Shown here in pieces: positions 10,141 through 20,829 of a DNA stretch of 64,000 bases. A model generated the notes under the pieces. It searched no databases. It was not told the origin of the DNA and saw only the letters and a program-made list of their open reading frames with translations. How positions within the stretch are numbered: position 1 is the first letter of the stretch; each line of letters starts with the position of its first letter. Source of the stretch: Cristatella mucedo (Eukaryota > Bryozoa > Phylactolaemata > Cristatellidae); the NCBI GenBank assembly GCA_009760855.2, contig WPIO01000131.1, positions 62,001 through 126,000 of the forward strand. The letters are read 5' to 3'. A program made the translations under genes and the position numbers.

Positions 10141-12063
10141 GTTGAAGGCCTAGCTCAATCAGCACGACTCGACCGGAATAACTGCAATGACCGGAAGCTG
10201 CAATCGCAGCTCGTCTGTGAGCAGATAGACTAGCTTCAGCTGTTCAAACGCATAAGCTAAGACAGGCGCTGAAGATTTTAATTCCTACATTAATTTAGTA
10301 ACTCTTTGAGGAAATGAGTCAGCTCCATTCTCTGCTGTCTGCTGCCGCTCGTCCAGCACTCTTAATGGTGGAGGATATATACTGTAGCCACAATCCTAAA
10401 CATTAGGTCGATAATTTTGCGAATTGAGCATTATAGGAAATAGCTAATAATTGTAGCCAAGTTTCCGGTGTCAGAGGCTAGTTCCAGCCAAACCCCGCCA
10501 TACTCCGGCCACGCTGCTGCTCGCCATGCCGCTGAACCAGGGTAAGACGAACGGCCGTCAGGTTAGACCTCTTCATAATACCGTGTGCGCCGACAAACAG
10601 GGAAACTAGACAAATCTACAGGGAGGGTCCTAAACAAAGTACACTAAAGGGGCGCAAGACGACGCAGCAAGCATGAACAAACGTGTTAGTTGGTCAGTCG
10701 GCTTCTGCAGTCCTGTCGTTGTACCGACTCCGAATCCAACGGTACGAGCGTACGCCGTCCAAGACCCGGCTAGTTGAGTAACTGCTTGGCTAGTCGGAGT
10801 CGACGTCTACCACAGTCGAGAACTTCCGCCGAAAGACGCCAACTCACGGGGGGATCACGAGCACGCTACACGGGGAACGAGCAACAAACAAGTCACAACA
10901 ACGAGCGTGCTATCCAGCTCCGCTCGGACCTTGGGTATCGTCGCCTTGCGTGCGAGGCCGCATCGCCGGAGCATGCCTGCAACCATCCAGGTGCATAACT
11001 CGGCGAGACCGGAAACCTCCAGCACCGCGACTTACTCGGCCAACTTTTCCTACCCAAGAGCCCCGGTGACCTCTTGTCATCGTACATCCGGCCATGGTGT
11101 GGGTCCAACCCGGCCTGGCCGGCGACCCTCATTACAGCCGTCCGGTCCCAGCCAACCGAACCTAGCCAGGGTAAATAGTTATCCGCGATAGCTCGGTACC
11201 ATGCCTCCTCTGAAACCGAGGTCGAAGCATTGGTCGTATCTCTGGTTGAGAGGACATTGAGTTCCTGGAATGCTTTGCATTATGTTTTCGCCTCTGAGCT
11301 TATGCAGCCGTGCAAAATCGAAGGGCGGTCTGCAAAAAGAACCGATGGCTTCCGTCCATAATGGGCAAGTTTTCTCGATCACGCCAGGGCTTCCGCGGGG
11401 GCCCCGGGTGCCGCAAATCCGGGCGGCTGGCCAGTTTTATATATATATATATATATGTAAGCCTGCGACCATAGATAGTCCTGCGTGTCTTTGACCAGGG
11501 CGGTCTACTTTTTCTGCCCTCCGGCACATGCAGTCCAACCCTTGGAGTAATCTCGCATCCCTCGGTTCAGGGTGACGTAGATGGTAGAAATCGCCGCTTC
11601 GACGAGGGAAATGGGCAGAGGATTGGTTAGTGTGAACCCTGCGAAAGTGAAATCACCGACGCGCAGCAGCGCACAAGAATTACTGCCGCTGCCGTCACGA
11701 CCGCGTATTTGCGACGACTTTCGACTGGCTACCCGTTGGGAGCCGTCTGCTTACTGTCGCCGCTGCCACCGCTTGACTCTGAGGGCAGACGCAGCTAGCT
11801 AGAATTTCGGCGACGGAGGAGCTTACGCTTTGCCTTAAGGGACCGTGGCACAAGACCAATGCCGCAACCACGAAATCTGTTCTCTAAGACTCCTTCGCCC
11901 ACGAAATAAAATCAAGTCATTCTTAACTCATATTGCCGCATTTTACTTTCACAGCAAACTCTAGCTGTTCACTTTCAGCTTGGAATTCCATTTTGGGAGA
12001 ACTGAAAAAGCCTTATAGCCTCTCTTAATACTAATGATAATACTAATAATTAAAAGACTTATG
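10141..12063. other. Unassigned 1.9 kb with a short (TA)n
   Basis: GC-rich sequence around 10,500-11,200 with several overlapping short open stretches on both strands and no recognisable domain. A (TA)10 tract lies at about 11,438-11,457. I see no gene I can support. Confidence 0.3.
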
Positions 12064-12065
12064 TA

Positions 12066-12683
12066 CTGTCGTCCCTCGCCGGTTCACGCTTTGACTTCTG
12101 CCGCTTCACTCTATCGCGGTTTTTCAAATATATTCATTAAAGAGTTGATCGAGATAGTGAAATCGCTAAGAGCGCGCTCGGTTGTCTGAGTCGACTAAAC
12201 ACCACTATATTACAATTAAAAATCAAAATTACTGTACGCATGGACTGTAGGCCGATGTATTCAAGCACACCACGAATCCTTCAACGCCAGTTGCAGCCGC
12301 TCGACCACTCTTTGTGTGTGGGTCAGAACTTTTTTCCAAAAAATTGGGTGTGGTGAAACCAAGCCAATCAGAGCGTGCTGTTCACTGATAGGCTATCTTA
12401 GTGTAAATGTACAGTAGTAAGATATTTGCAAAGCCTAATTTTTTCTCTTATTTTGTGTAATATAATAGGTAGTACGCGAGGTAATTGTGACTTCAGAGGT
12501 GTCATTTCATGTCCAGAGAGCTCTAATAATGTTCAAAACCGTATTCAGAGGGTCGTAAACAGGTTTGTTCTGCGCTCTAACTACGAAAATACTTGATTAA
12601 TAAATTAAGAATCCTACTTCGCGGAAATTCACTTATTGCGGTCGAGTCTGGAAATAATGAAGCACGATAAACGAGGGACGACT
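12066..12683. mobile_element. pogo/Tigger-like MITE with TA target-site duplication
   Basis: The left end reads ta|ctgtcgtccctcgccgg and the right end cgagggacgact|ta, so the termini are inverted copies (GTCGTCCCTCG shared) and both are flanked by TA, the target duplication of Tc1/mariner-superfamily elements. Subterminal sequence also matches what I know of a widely dispersed Tigger-type MITE: CACTCTATCGCGGTTTTTC on the left and, on the reversed right end, GTGAATTTCCGCGAAGTAGG. At 618 bp it has no transposase frame and is non-autonomous. A partial copy lies at 30,293-30,537. Confidence 0.8.
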
Positions 12684-12751
12684 TATAGAACCATAAGAGA
12701 ACTAAATCACTTACTAGGTAATTTACGTGTGCTGCAGTAAATTGTGCTTTC

Positions 12752-12978
12752 CATCCGTCCTGAGCTACTAGTCCGTCCATGCTATTCACAACCTCAACTG
12801 CTCACCTGACTTAGCCATGCTTCTCACTTTCTCTTTATTTCGTGAGGTGAAGTCAGTTGGCTACCGAATGCGTACCGAAAGCCGCTTAAGCTGTGAGTGC
12901 GATATAGACAACTCTCCTACGTAGCACCCACTTAGACTTTGTGGCTTTGCGGAGTTATAAACTGAGTTACATTATTTT
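12752..12978 (+). mobile_element. LINE-C 3' end
   Basis: Short 5'-truncated insertion. It contains the end of the ORF2-like frame (CCTGACTTAGCCATGCTTCT...) and the 3' UTR landmarks gcgtaccgaaagccgcttaa and tttgcggagttataaactga. It lies 68 bp downstream of the MITE. Confidence 0.8.
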
Positions 12979-13094
12979 ATTGATGGCATTTAACACGTCT
13001 GCACGTGCACTCACACAAAGGACAATTCGCGCTGATCCAGAAAATACTGTTAGAAACATGTGCGTTTTTAGCTTCTTTTTCTGGTCTTGAGATT

Positions 13095-13235
13095 TCGTAT
13101 CTTATAGCGCCCTTAGAGAACGTTATCTCTATTCAGGTGCTTCGCACGTGGCTCGGGGCTTGAACCTACGACCTCGGCTGGACCTTAGTCGGAGCGAGCA
13201 CCTTAACCCCCGTTCATGCTGGACGAGCCCATTTT
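13095..13235 (-). mobile_element. SINE-A copy
   Basis: Reverse orientation: tail hairpin (tagcgcccttagagaacg), B box (ggctcggggcttgaacc) and A-box region (gagcaccttaacccccg). The outer stem of the tail is preserved on one side only. Confidence 0.75.
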
Positions 13236-13329
13236 GAGGGTTCGGTTTTCCAATATGTTGAGTCATGCACTAGGCATGGCCCAAGACTAGTATGCTGGTT
13301 TACCATTACTCAATTTGAGAACATGTGCG

Positions 13330-13795
13330 AATTCCAGCAAAATGTGCTGCAAGCGAGTTGAGGGAGTTCGACGTACTGAAAGGCTGTGAAGGATCAAAGC
13401 AGCTGCGAGTCGTCTGCACAAAAATAAAAGCCCTGATTGTGCTAGGGAACTAACATTGGCAAGCCGGAGAATATAAATTGCGAAAGAAGTAGATTAAGCA
13501 TGGACCGCTGCGGTGCCTCATAATTCGGAGGACGCAATGCTGAGCGTTGACGTCAATGCTCTGAAATCTCCCTCTGAGACGGAACCCTAAGCCATTGCAG
13601 CGCAGTGCCAGTTATGCCTACGAGAGACGAGAGGTGCTCTGGAAGGACTTCGTGGTCACTAGTGTCAAACACATCCGAAAGATCTAGCAATAAAAGAAAA
13701 AGAGACTCCACTCATGTCTGCATTCATGAGAAGGTCATTGTATACTCGCAGACGTTCTGGCTCTGATGAGTGAGTAGCTCTCAACCAGCCTGGAG
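13330..13795 (-). mobile_element. LINE-A internal RT fragment
   Basis: Aligns by eye with 26,270-26,720: shared landmarks are gatcaaagcagctgcgagtc, the GACGTCAATGCTCTGAAATC segment and the gatctagcaataaaag region, which on the minus strand corresponds to the LDLSDVFDT-type RT palm motif. The frame is broken. It is truncated before both the endonuclease and the 3' UTR. Confidence 0.65.
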
Positions 13796-14449
13796 ATTGC
13801 ATGCTGAGGTCTGAGGTTTGAGGTCTGAGGTTTGAAAATAAACTGAAGTTGAAAGGCTCTGAAAATGACTGGAACTTAGTTTGAAATGTTTCATCTCGGT
13901 TGAGCCGTCTCCCGGATCCAAATTGTATGCAGTCGTTGAAGGCTGGTGGTCATCAGCATGCAAAGATACTTGACAAATTGTCTCCTTTATAACGCTGAGC
14001 GTTATCAAGCAAACAATTCGTCCGTCCATCACGTTATATCGTCTCACTAAGTGGATATTAATTCTGTCGCTGATACGTTTTCTTCCCGCATCGTTAAAGA
14101 AATGTCCTAAAGTTTCCTCCGCCGTAAATGAAGTGTCTATCAAAATTGTAGGACCACTAATAAGAGCTCATTATCAACAGGCCATTTGCAGTTCCTCGCT
14201 TGATATTCCCTGGTGTTTGCCTGTGTCTTGTCCAGCCTTCAGAGCGATTCAATAGGGCGACTCCTTAACTAGTATATCCTTAGGATAGCAAGGAGAAATT
14301 GACTCCCACTGAAGGAGGCTGTCCGCTGAAGGAGGTCCTCAATGAATGCGTCGCCAGAATTGTTTTGCTATAGCGTCTTCTGCAGCGTCATCATCCCCCA
14401 GGTGCCCGCTAGCGATACAGACCGAGAGGCCACCGACCGCCCACGGCGC
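13796..14449. other. Unassigned; contains a 120-codon minus-strand open stretch
   Basis: A minus-strand open stretch (13,781-14,143) reads MIDTSFTAEETLGHFFNDAG at its start. I recognise no domain. Its 3' end overlaps the LINE-A RT fragment and a short (gaggtttgaggtct)n tandem near 13,806-13,835, so it is probably fortuitous. Confidence 0.2.
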
Positions 14450-14930
14450 TTGGGGGATAAATCCCATATTTTTGACTGATAACTCTCCTAGTCTCGACCT
14501 TTTATCCTAAAGAGACAAGGTCGCGTAAAGGTCGACATCGCGACCACTGTTAAATCAAAGTGACGCCATTGTTGCTCGCGCCAATTTTCGCAGCGATAGC
14601 TTGAGAATCTTTAGACGGGCTCGGCAAAGCTTCGTAGCGCGTAGCATTCGTCTGCTGCTGATTTTTCTTAAATTGCCACGATTGGTTTGAACATGCAGCC
14701 ACAAGCCTTAACCTCCTAGATTCTCCAAGGATGTGAGAAAATCGACGTCGCCACCGTTGTTACATCAAAAGATATTTTGGTATCGCCATATATCGCCATA
14801 TATCGCCATTTGTGCCCATTTCTGCAGCCACGGCTCCGTCAGCTCTCGCTGTTCGAACCACTATTTAATCGGGGTAAGGAGATAAATCCCAAGTTTTGGG
14901 AAGATAACTCCTCGGCCTTTATTTTTGCTC
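14450..14930 (+). repeat. Diverged direct duplication, about 180 bp units
   Basis: Unit 1 (about 14,452-14,625) and unit 2 (about 14,700-14,925) share landmarks such as gtcgacatcgcgaccactgt versus atcgacgtcgccaccgttgt and gataaatcccatat versus gataaatcccaag. The order of landmarks is not fully colinear, so the exact unit boundaries are uncertain. Unit 2 also contains three copies of tatcgccata. Confidence 0.45.
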
Positions 14931-15239
14931 ACTTTTTAAGGTGTTCTCGCTGAAGCAGGAGGGGACTCGACCGGCCGCGCCCCTTCAGCCTGATCCCGCC
15001 CCCCACGCGTCGGCGGCTCGGACGCCTCTCCCTAAGCCCTACCTTGACTCGACTCTGAACGCGTTCGTTATGGCGAGCGGCGAGCGCGCTCTGCCGTTGC
15101 CGCCCCCTGCCCGCCTTTCTCTCCTCCGCTACGGACGTTGGCCGGGACGCAGCCTCGATGAGGCCGCCACCGCGTCGGAATGACGGCCAAGCAGCTGCTG
15201 CTGCTGCTTTTTTTGCGGAGACTGGGGAGAAAGAGGACA

Positions 15240-15575
15240 GGTAGAGGGGCAGTGAGAGGGAGATAGAGATGGAGAGGGAGAGAAAGAGGGAGAGGGAGAG
15301 GGAGAAGGAGATGAAGATGGAGAAGGAGGAAGAAGGAATGAGAAAGGAGAGGGAGAAGGAGGGATGAAGAGAGGAAGAAAGAGGGAGAAGGAGAGGGAGA
15401 TGGAGAGGGAGAAGGAGGAAGAAGGAGGGAGAAGGAGAGGGAGAATGAGAGGGAGATGGAGAGGAAGAAGGAGGGAGAATGAGAGGGAGATGGAGAGGGA
15501 GAAGGAGGGAGAAAGAGAGGAAGAAGGAGGGAGAAGGAGAGGGAGAAGGAGGGAGAAGGAGGGAGAAATGGAGAT
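15240..15575 (+). repeat. Polypurine (GGAGA)n tract
   Basis: About 335 bp almost free of pyrimidines, built from GGAGA/GAAGGA units, inside the CpG island. Mirror-symmetric polypurine tracts of this kind can form triplex DNA. The Ser/Pro/Leu-rich frames on the opposite strand are a by-product. Confidence 0.9.
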
Positions 15576-16516
15576 AGGCCGCGAGCGAGCGGAGAGGCCG
15601 GCGCTGTGAGAGGCTTGGCTCGCCGCGACCGACCGACCGAGCGGGCCTCGCCTCGCCGCTACGCACCACGCAGCGCCCGGCGGCGCCCGGTGACGGAACC
15701 TGTCGGCGAGCGGCGGCCGCGATCGCATCGATCGACGCGCACGCCGATGAGCGAGCGTGCGCAACGCCGCTAGAGCAAACTCGATTTGAGCGCTCATAGG
15801 CATTCTGACTTCAAAGAGGCCGGTGGCGATGCTATCGGGTTCGCAGATTCTGCGGTTGCTCGCCTTGAGCGCCCCATCGCCGCCGCCGAAGCCGCTGCCG
15901 CCGCCAACAAACGGGAGAGAGCTTGCAGAGGAAATGGAAAAATGTTCGCCGCTCTTCTTTGGCGAGGATGGAAGCGGCGAGATCCGATGAGCGGTCGCGC
16001 GGCGGCTCCTTCGATGGAACTCGAGGAAACTCTCCGAGCGCACTCCGTCGTCAAACAGAGCGAGCAGCAGCGAGCAGCAGCAGCAGCGCAGGCCACGGTT
16101 CGCACGACGCCAGGTCGTTTGCTCGCGAGAGGTGACGGCGAGCGCGACGAGGCGCGACGACGCGCTCGCCTGGCAGCGAAGGTCCGACCGCCTCGAGCGC
16201 ACCGTTAAAGCCGCGGATCCGCTGACCTAACGTCGCAATCGCGCGGTAATCGAATTACAGCGAGTGCGCAGCACAAAGGATCGAAGGCGCGCAGCTGTTT
16301 GCTCGCCGCACACCGCCCATCGATTTCTCGAAAAACGAAGAGATGACGCCGAGGCCCGAGGCATCGGGGCGAGCGCACCTGCTCGTCCATCGCCGCTCGC
16401 GGCAGCGGAATCGAGGATCGAAGCGACGCCGCGCGGAGCCGCAGCCCGCTCCTCTCGGCCGACGCCGGATTTGGCTCGAAGGCGCGCCGCCGGCAACGCG
16501 GCATCGCAGCGACGAC

Positions 16517-16546
16517 ATGCAGTACGCCACCGCCGCCGCCGCCGAG
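16517..16546 (+). CDS. Candidate first coding exon ending at a consensus donor
   Basis: In the CpG island an ATG with G at -3 (cgacgacATGc) opens ten codons, M-Q-Y-A-T-A-A-A-A-E, ending exactly at GAG|GTAAGT (donor at 16,547), a full consensus 5' splice site. The exon would end in phase 0. Upstream GC-rich sequence would be its 5' leader. I do not recognise the peptide and cannot identify the next exon, which may lie outside the window. The call rests on CpG context, start context and donor only. A chance donor in an Ala-rich GCC repeat is the main alternative. Confidence 0.3.
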
Positions 16547-17386
16547 GTAAGTGCATTCCGGTTGAGCGAGGCGACCGCGAGATTTCAAGGTGCTAGCCGA
16601 CGCCCCAGCGCGAGGACCCGGCGTAAGCACTGGGCGACGCCGATTACGTAAGACTGTCGGCTGCCGCCTCAACCGGTCGCCTCGGCTGGCCATTGTGCGC
16701 GTGCAGACATGTTGCATGTACGTGTGCAGGAGCCAGGGCCATTTGCCGCCCGCCCACCCACCCACCCGCCCACCTACAGCGGGGCAGCGACCTAGGCCGT
16801 GCCCCCTGTACTTCTTCTACACCGCTGTCCCCGCCCCTAATCCCTTACCGACTGAGACGAAATGATGTCTGAATTATATTTCCATTCGACGAGTAAGAGC
16901 CGAGTTCTAGTCGAATAGGCACTCGGATTGTTCGCTGTAACTTTTCACTAATAGCCGTTCTAGCAACACCTACATGAAAATCTTCCATGTCTGGTCCCCT
17001 AGATGAAAATCCAGGCTCCGTCACCATGTATAGGTATATAAAAATATTAATAGCCCATATACAAGTGTAAGTAGTGTGCACTTATAGACAGATATTTATT
17101 CGCTGTACCTCTAAATTATTTCAATGCATCTAATGTATGTGTAGGCAAATATGCATTACATGTGTAGCTATATAAAGAATAATAATAATAAGACGCACGC
17201 TTGTATTGCTTCCAGCGAGAGACCTACATCTGTTTTTAGTCACTTTGCTTGGAACGCGATGCGATGAGAGGGCAATAGCTTGCATCCTTACTTCGCTGGC
17301 GGCCACTGCCTGCCAGGAATGCACTCTCGTACGTTGGCACATTTTTTGCGATTTCGCTGAGGTGCAAGGGGGCTACATCAGGGGGA

Positions 17387-17415
17387 TATATATATATATA
17401 TATATATATCGCCAA

Positions 17416-17450
<35 letters not shown>
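17387..17450. repeat. Interrupted (TA)n
   Basis: Two TA runs separated by tcgccaacga. It directly abuts the tail of the SINE-A copy at 17,455. Confidence 0.9.
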
Positions 17451-17452
<2 letters not shown>

Positions 17453-17454
17453 AG

Positions 17455-17605
17455 CTCGACGCTCTAAGAGAACTTAATGTCTGTTCAGGCCCTTCACATA
17501 CGCCACGGGGCTCGAGACCATGACCTCGGCCATCGAATGCATTCACCTTGACCTCGGTCGGGACGAACACCTTAACCACTGGGCCAAACCAGAACTGTAG
17601 TAGGC
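17455..17605 (-). mobile_element. SINE-A copy
   Basis: Reverse orientation: degraded tail (cgctctaagagaacttaatg), B box (cggggctcgagaccatgacc) and A-box region (gaacaccttaaccactgggc). The 3' tail meets the (TA)n, as expected for a SINE ending in an AT-rich repeat. Confidence 0.8.
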
Positions 17606-17879
17606 TGGCAAGACCCAGCGCTGCACAGAGACTGTTCATTCTGCTGGTTTGGTCTATCAATTCGTCCGCCTCCCTTCACCGCCGGCGCGCTAGCTCTGCC
17701 GGTGACGTCGTCAGCCGGAAGCCCTGAGCGATCTCGCGAATCCGAGCGCTGGGAATCGAGCGTTGCGTACGGATGGGGGTACCTAGGCCCCCTGGGAACC
17801 GTTCTGAAGGTGCACGACGAATGACCAAGGGGCGCGTCCGAAGCCCAGACGACATAACACACGTCCATTTTTGTATCTC

Positions 17880-18168
17880 CGTCAGTAACTCCACAAAGTC
17901 ATAAAGACCATGTGGGTGTTACGCAGGAGAGTTTTGTATAGCGCACTCACAGCCTAAGCGGCTTTCGGTACGCATTCGGTAGCCAACAGACTTCGTCTCA
18001 CGCAACAAAGAGAAAGTGGGAAGCATAGCAGAGTCAGGAGAGCAGTTGAGGTAGTGAGTAGCATAGAAGTAGCAGTTCAGGACCGCTGAAAAAGATGTGC
18101 CGTAGTCGGCAGTTGGAGAGTAGATGTCGTAGTCCATCACCTTCTTAAGACTGGCCGCCTCTGGAAAA
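17880..18168 (-). mobile_element. LINE-C 3' end
   Basis: On the minus strand a frame with ADYGTSFSAVLNCYF and LPTFSLLRETKSVGYRMR precedes the family 3' UTR and terminates at about 17,880 (ttttgtatctccgtcagtaa in the plus-strand reading). It is 5'-truncated at about 18,168, next to a CpG-rich segment. Confidence 0.8.
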
Positions 18169-18169
18169 G

Positions 18170-18560
18170 TCAAGGTCAGGCCCCTCCTGTGACTATTCCT
18201 GGACACTGACTGCTGTACTCGCTGCTGCGCAGCAGCGAGTCGCCCCGCGAACGCGCGCCGAAGCGTAAACGCGGCTGTACGCCGTGACACTGAGCTGGAC
18301 AGCTGGACGCTCGCTCGAGACTCGAGCTCGGCTCCGGAGACTCGAGACTCCGGCTCTGCAAGCTCGCTCCCATTGTAGAACGAAGACGGCGATGATTACG
18401 TAGCGCTTCAGTTTATTGTGAGCAGTGCCAAGAACAGAACCATGGGCTTGTTCATACGCGGCCCGTCGGATCGCCCAAAGGTGAGTCAGCGGCGCCCGCG
18501 GCGCCCTCCAATATTGGGCCGGAAACCAGTGTGTGCCGGGATCCTCTTCTCCCTGCCCCG
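18170..18560. promoter_or_regulatory. Small CpG-rich segment upstream of a candidate first exon
   Basis: GC-rich, CpG-rich block with ctcgagactcgagctcgg-type repeats. It lies immediately 5' of the ATG at 18,442 and its downstream donor, so it could be a promoter. No core-promoter element is certain. Confidence 0.35.
18442..18480 (+). CDS. Candidate first coding exon with optimal start context
   Basis: The ATG at 18,442 has A at -3 and G at +4 (agaaccATGG), close to the optimal animal start context. Thirteen codons, MGLFIRGPSDRPK, end at AAG|GTGAGT (donor at 18,481), a consensus 5' splice site; phase 0. Beyond the donor the sequence turns into pyrimidine-rich low complexity, as in an intron. 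I do not recognise the peptide. It might be an N-terminal exon of a gene continuing downstream. The two good signals 39 bp apart are suggestive but could coincide by chance. Confidence 0.33.
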
Positions 18561-18895
18561 CCCAGCCTCGCCATTTTCCAACTCTGGTCACACATTCTTT
18601 GGCTCAGCACCTGTCTCCTCTCACTTGCCTCCACTCTCCCCTGCTCTAACCTGCGCTCCTTCACTCTGCTCTCCTCAGCTCTCTTCTCTTCCCCTTGGCT
18701 CTCCCGTCCGCTCCTATCTTCTCCTCTCCTCTGCTATCCACACCTCTTTTCTCCTCTCACTTGCCTCCGCTCTTCTCTGCTCTCACCTGCACTCAAATGC
18801 GCTTCTCTGTTCTGCTCTCCTCTTCTATTCTTTGCTCTGCTCTCCTCTCTACATCTTTTTTCTCCTCTTCTCTCACTTACTTCCGCTCTCATGTC
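18545..18895 (+). repeat. Pyrimidine-rich CTCCT/CTGCTC imperfect repeat
   Basis: About 350 bp built mainly of ctcctctgctct-type words. Ser/Leu-rich open frames in it are compositional. Confidence 0.85.
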
Positions 18896-18901
18896 GAATC
18901 G

Positions 18902-19085
18902 TAATAATAATAATAACATATGTTTGTATAGCGCCTTCAGATAACTTAATCTCCTCAGCACTTTACGCTTCTACGGTCCTCTGCTCTTGCATTAATAATA
19001 ATATCATTTATGATAATACATTTATTTAGCGCCCTCGGACTTTACTTAACTCAGAGCTTATTCTATTTCTAGGCACTTTACGCCG
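18902..19085 (-). mobile_element. Two LINE-A/SINE-A 3' tails in tandem
   Basis: Two separate AAT runs (18,902-18,917 and 18,992-19,005) are each followed by a reversed family tail (tagcgccttcagataactta and tagcgccctcggactttact, then ggcactttacg). Both are only 60-90 bp long, so LINE and SINE origin cannot be distinguished. Confidence 0.65.
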
Positions 19086-19147
19086 CCACCCTCCTCTCTT
19101 CTCTTCTTTACTCTACTCCTCTGCTCTGCTCTCTTCTGCTCTCTTCT

Positions 19148-19511
<364 letters not shown>

Positions 19512-19863
19512 TTCCTGTTTTTCTTCCCTTTAATTCCTGTGTACAGATCTAGGCGGTCACTAAACTTAGGACGGAATTACTACGTTACCGCTTTAAACAT
19601 TTAAGTCGTTTTATAGCAGACAGCTGCTACTCTACTGCAGGAGGATCGTGTAGAGGCTAGGCGCAGTGACGTCGCTAGCTGGCGTAGCGCCATGTCACGC
19701 TCGTATCGCGGTAGCCCTCGAGTCGGGGGATGCCGTACCGTCGCACGTCGCTGCTGTTCAGTCGACTCAGTTGCCGCGCCAGTGATTGCTGACATTCAAC
19801 CTTGGGTGGCCGCGAAGAACGGCCGACGGTCCATTCGCGCGAAACAGCGCGTCCGAGCTGAGA

Positions 19864-20090
19864 GAGCTACAGCGAGCGTACGGAGAAAGTGGCTCGGAGC
19901 GTGGACGGAGCTACAGCGAGCGTACGGAGAAAGTGGCGAGGAGCGTGGACGGAGCTACAGCGAGCGTACAGGAGGAGAGGCGCGGAGCGTGGACGGAGCT
20001 ACAGCGAGCGTACAAGAGGAGAGGCGCGGAGCGTGAACGGAGCTACAGCGAGCGTACAAGAGGAGAGACACGGAACGTGGACGGAGCTAG
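19864..20090 (+). repeat. 44-bp minisatellite, five units
   Basis: The word gagctacagcgagcgta recurs every 44 bp exactly (anchor C at 19,867, 19,911, 19,955, 19,999, 20,043, 20,087), with substitutions between units. Because 44 is not a multiple of 3 and the unit lacks plus-strand stops, all three forward frames stay open, giving spurious Ser-Glu-Arg-Thr-rich open frames. I see no independent sign of coding. Confidence 0.9.
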
Positions 20091-20231
20091 GTGCAACGCA
20101 TCCTATGTGCAGGTCCGCCTGCGAAATAGGCAGATACTCAGACGTGGTCAGACGGAACTAGAAAACGGGAGCGAGCCAGAGTCGCTGAGACGCGGCAAAG
20201 GGTGGCGACGCGGAAACTTAAAAAATATTAA

Positions 20232-20325
20232 AATATAAGCTGATTTAACAGCCTCCTGTGCATAGCGGCAGAAGAGCCTTAATAGATATCACCACCGCTT
20301 GCGGTTGGTAATTAAAGATCGCCCA
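20232..20325 (-). mobile_element. SINE-B 3' part
   Basis: Reversed tail gctgatttaacagcctcctg followed by the CACCACCGCTTGCGGTTGGT core. The tRNA-like head is missing (5'-truncated). Confidence 0.75.
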
Positions 20326-20547
20326 AGAGAGTGTACGTGAGAGTGAGAAAAATGGCGAGAGGCTCGTGCAAGTATCAAGATGGAAATAGCCAGAGAGACA
20401 GTCGGGAACTGAGACACGTCGACCGAGAGACACAGGTAGCGAGAATGAGAAAGGAAGCGACAGTGAGAAAGACAGGCAGGTGAGGGGGAGGCGGGCGGAG
20501 GGAGCAGCAGTCAGTGAGAAAACTGGAGTGGAATGGAAGCAGGGCAA

Positions 20548-20550
<3 letters not shown>

Positions 20551-20635
<85 letters not shown>

Positions 20636-20666
20636 CGAGAGAGAGCGAGAGAACGAGAGAGAGAGC

Positions 20667-20698
<32 letters not shown>

Positions 20699-20700
20699 AC

Positions 20701-20736
<36 letters not shown>

Positions 20737-20818
20737 ATGAGAGAGAGAGAGAGAGAGCGAGAGAGAGAATGAGAGAGAGAGAATGAGAGAGAGAGAGAGA
20801 GAGAGAGAATGAGAGATA
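20551..20818 (+). repeat. (GA)n array, about 270 bp
   Basis: GA dinucleotide repeat with periodic cgaga and tgaga interruptions. It is complementary in type to the (CT)n array at 19,150. Confidence 0.95.
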
Positions 20819-20829
20819 AAAGTCACGCG

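Larger units (their letters stand above)
14940..16880. promoter_or_regulatory. CpG-dense island
   Basis: Very high CpG density, especially 15,580-16,680 (for example runs of cgcgcgg and gccgccgcc). Long open frames occur on both strands, but they come from high GC and depleted stop codons, not from coding. This is a plausible promoter or first-exon region: a strong splice donor preceded by a short ATG frame lies at 16,517-16,547. No TATA box is obvious. Confidence 0.5.

Noticed and set aside
15129-16202. 357-codon minus-strand frame in the CpG island
   Set aside because: Spans the polypurine tract and high-GC sequence; no domain, and other frames are equally open.
19692-20238. Three overlapping Ser-Glu-Arg-Thr-rich frames
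   Set aside because: Caused by a stop-free 44-bp minisatellite read in three shifted frames.
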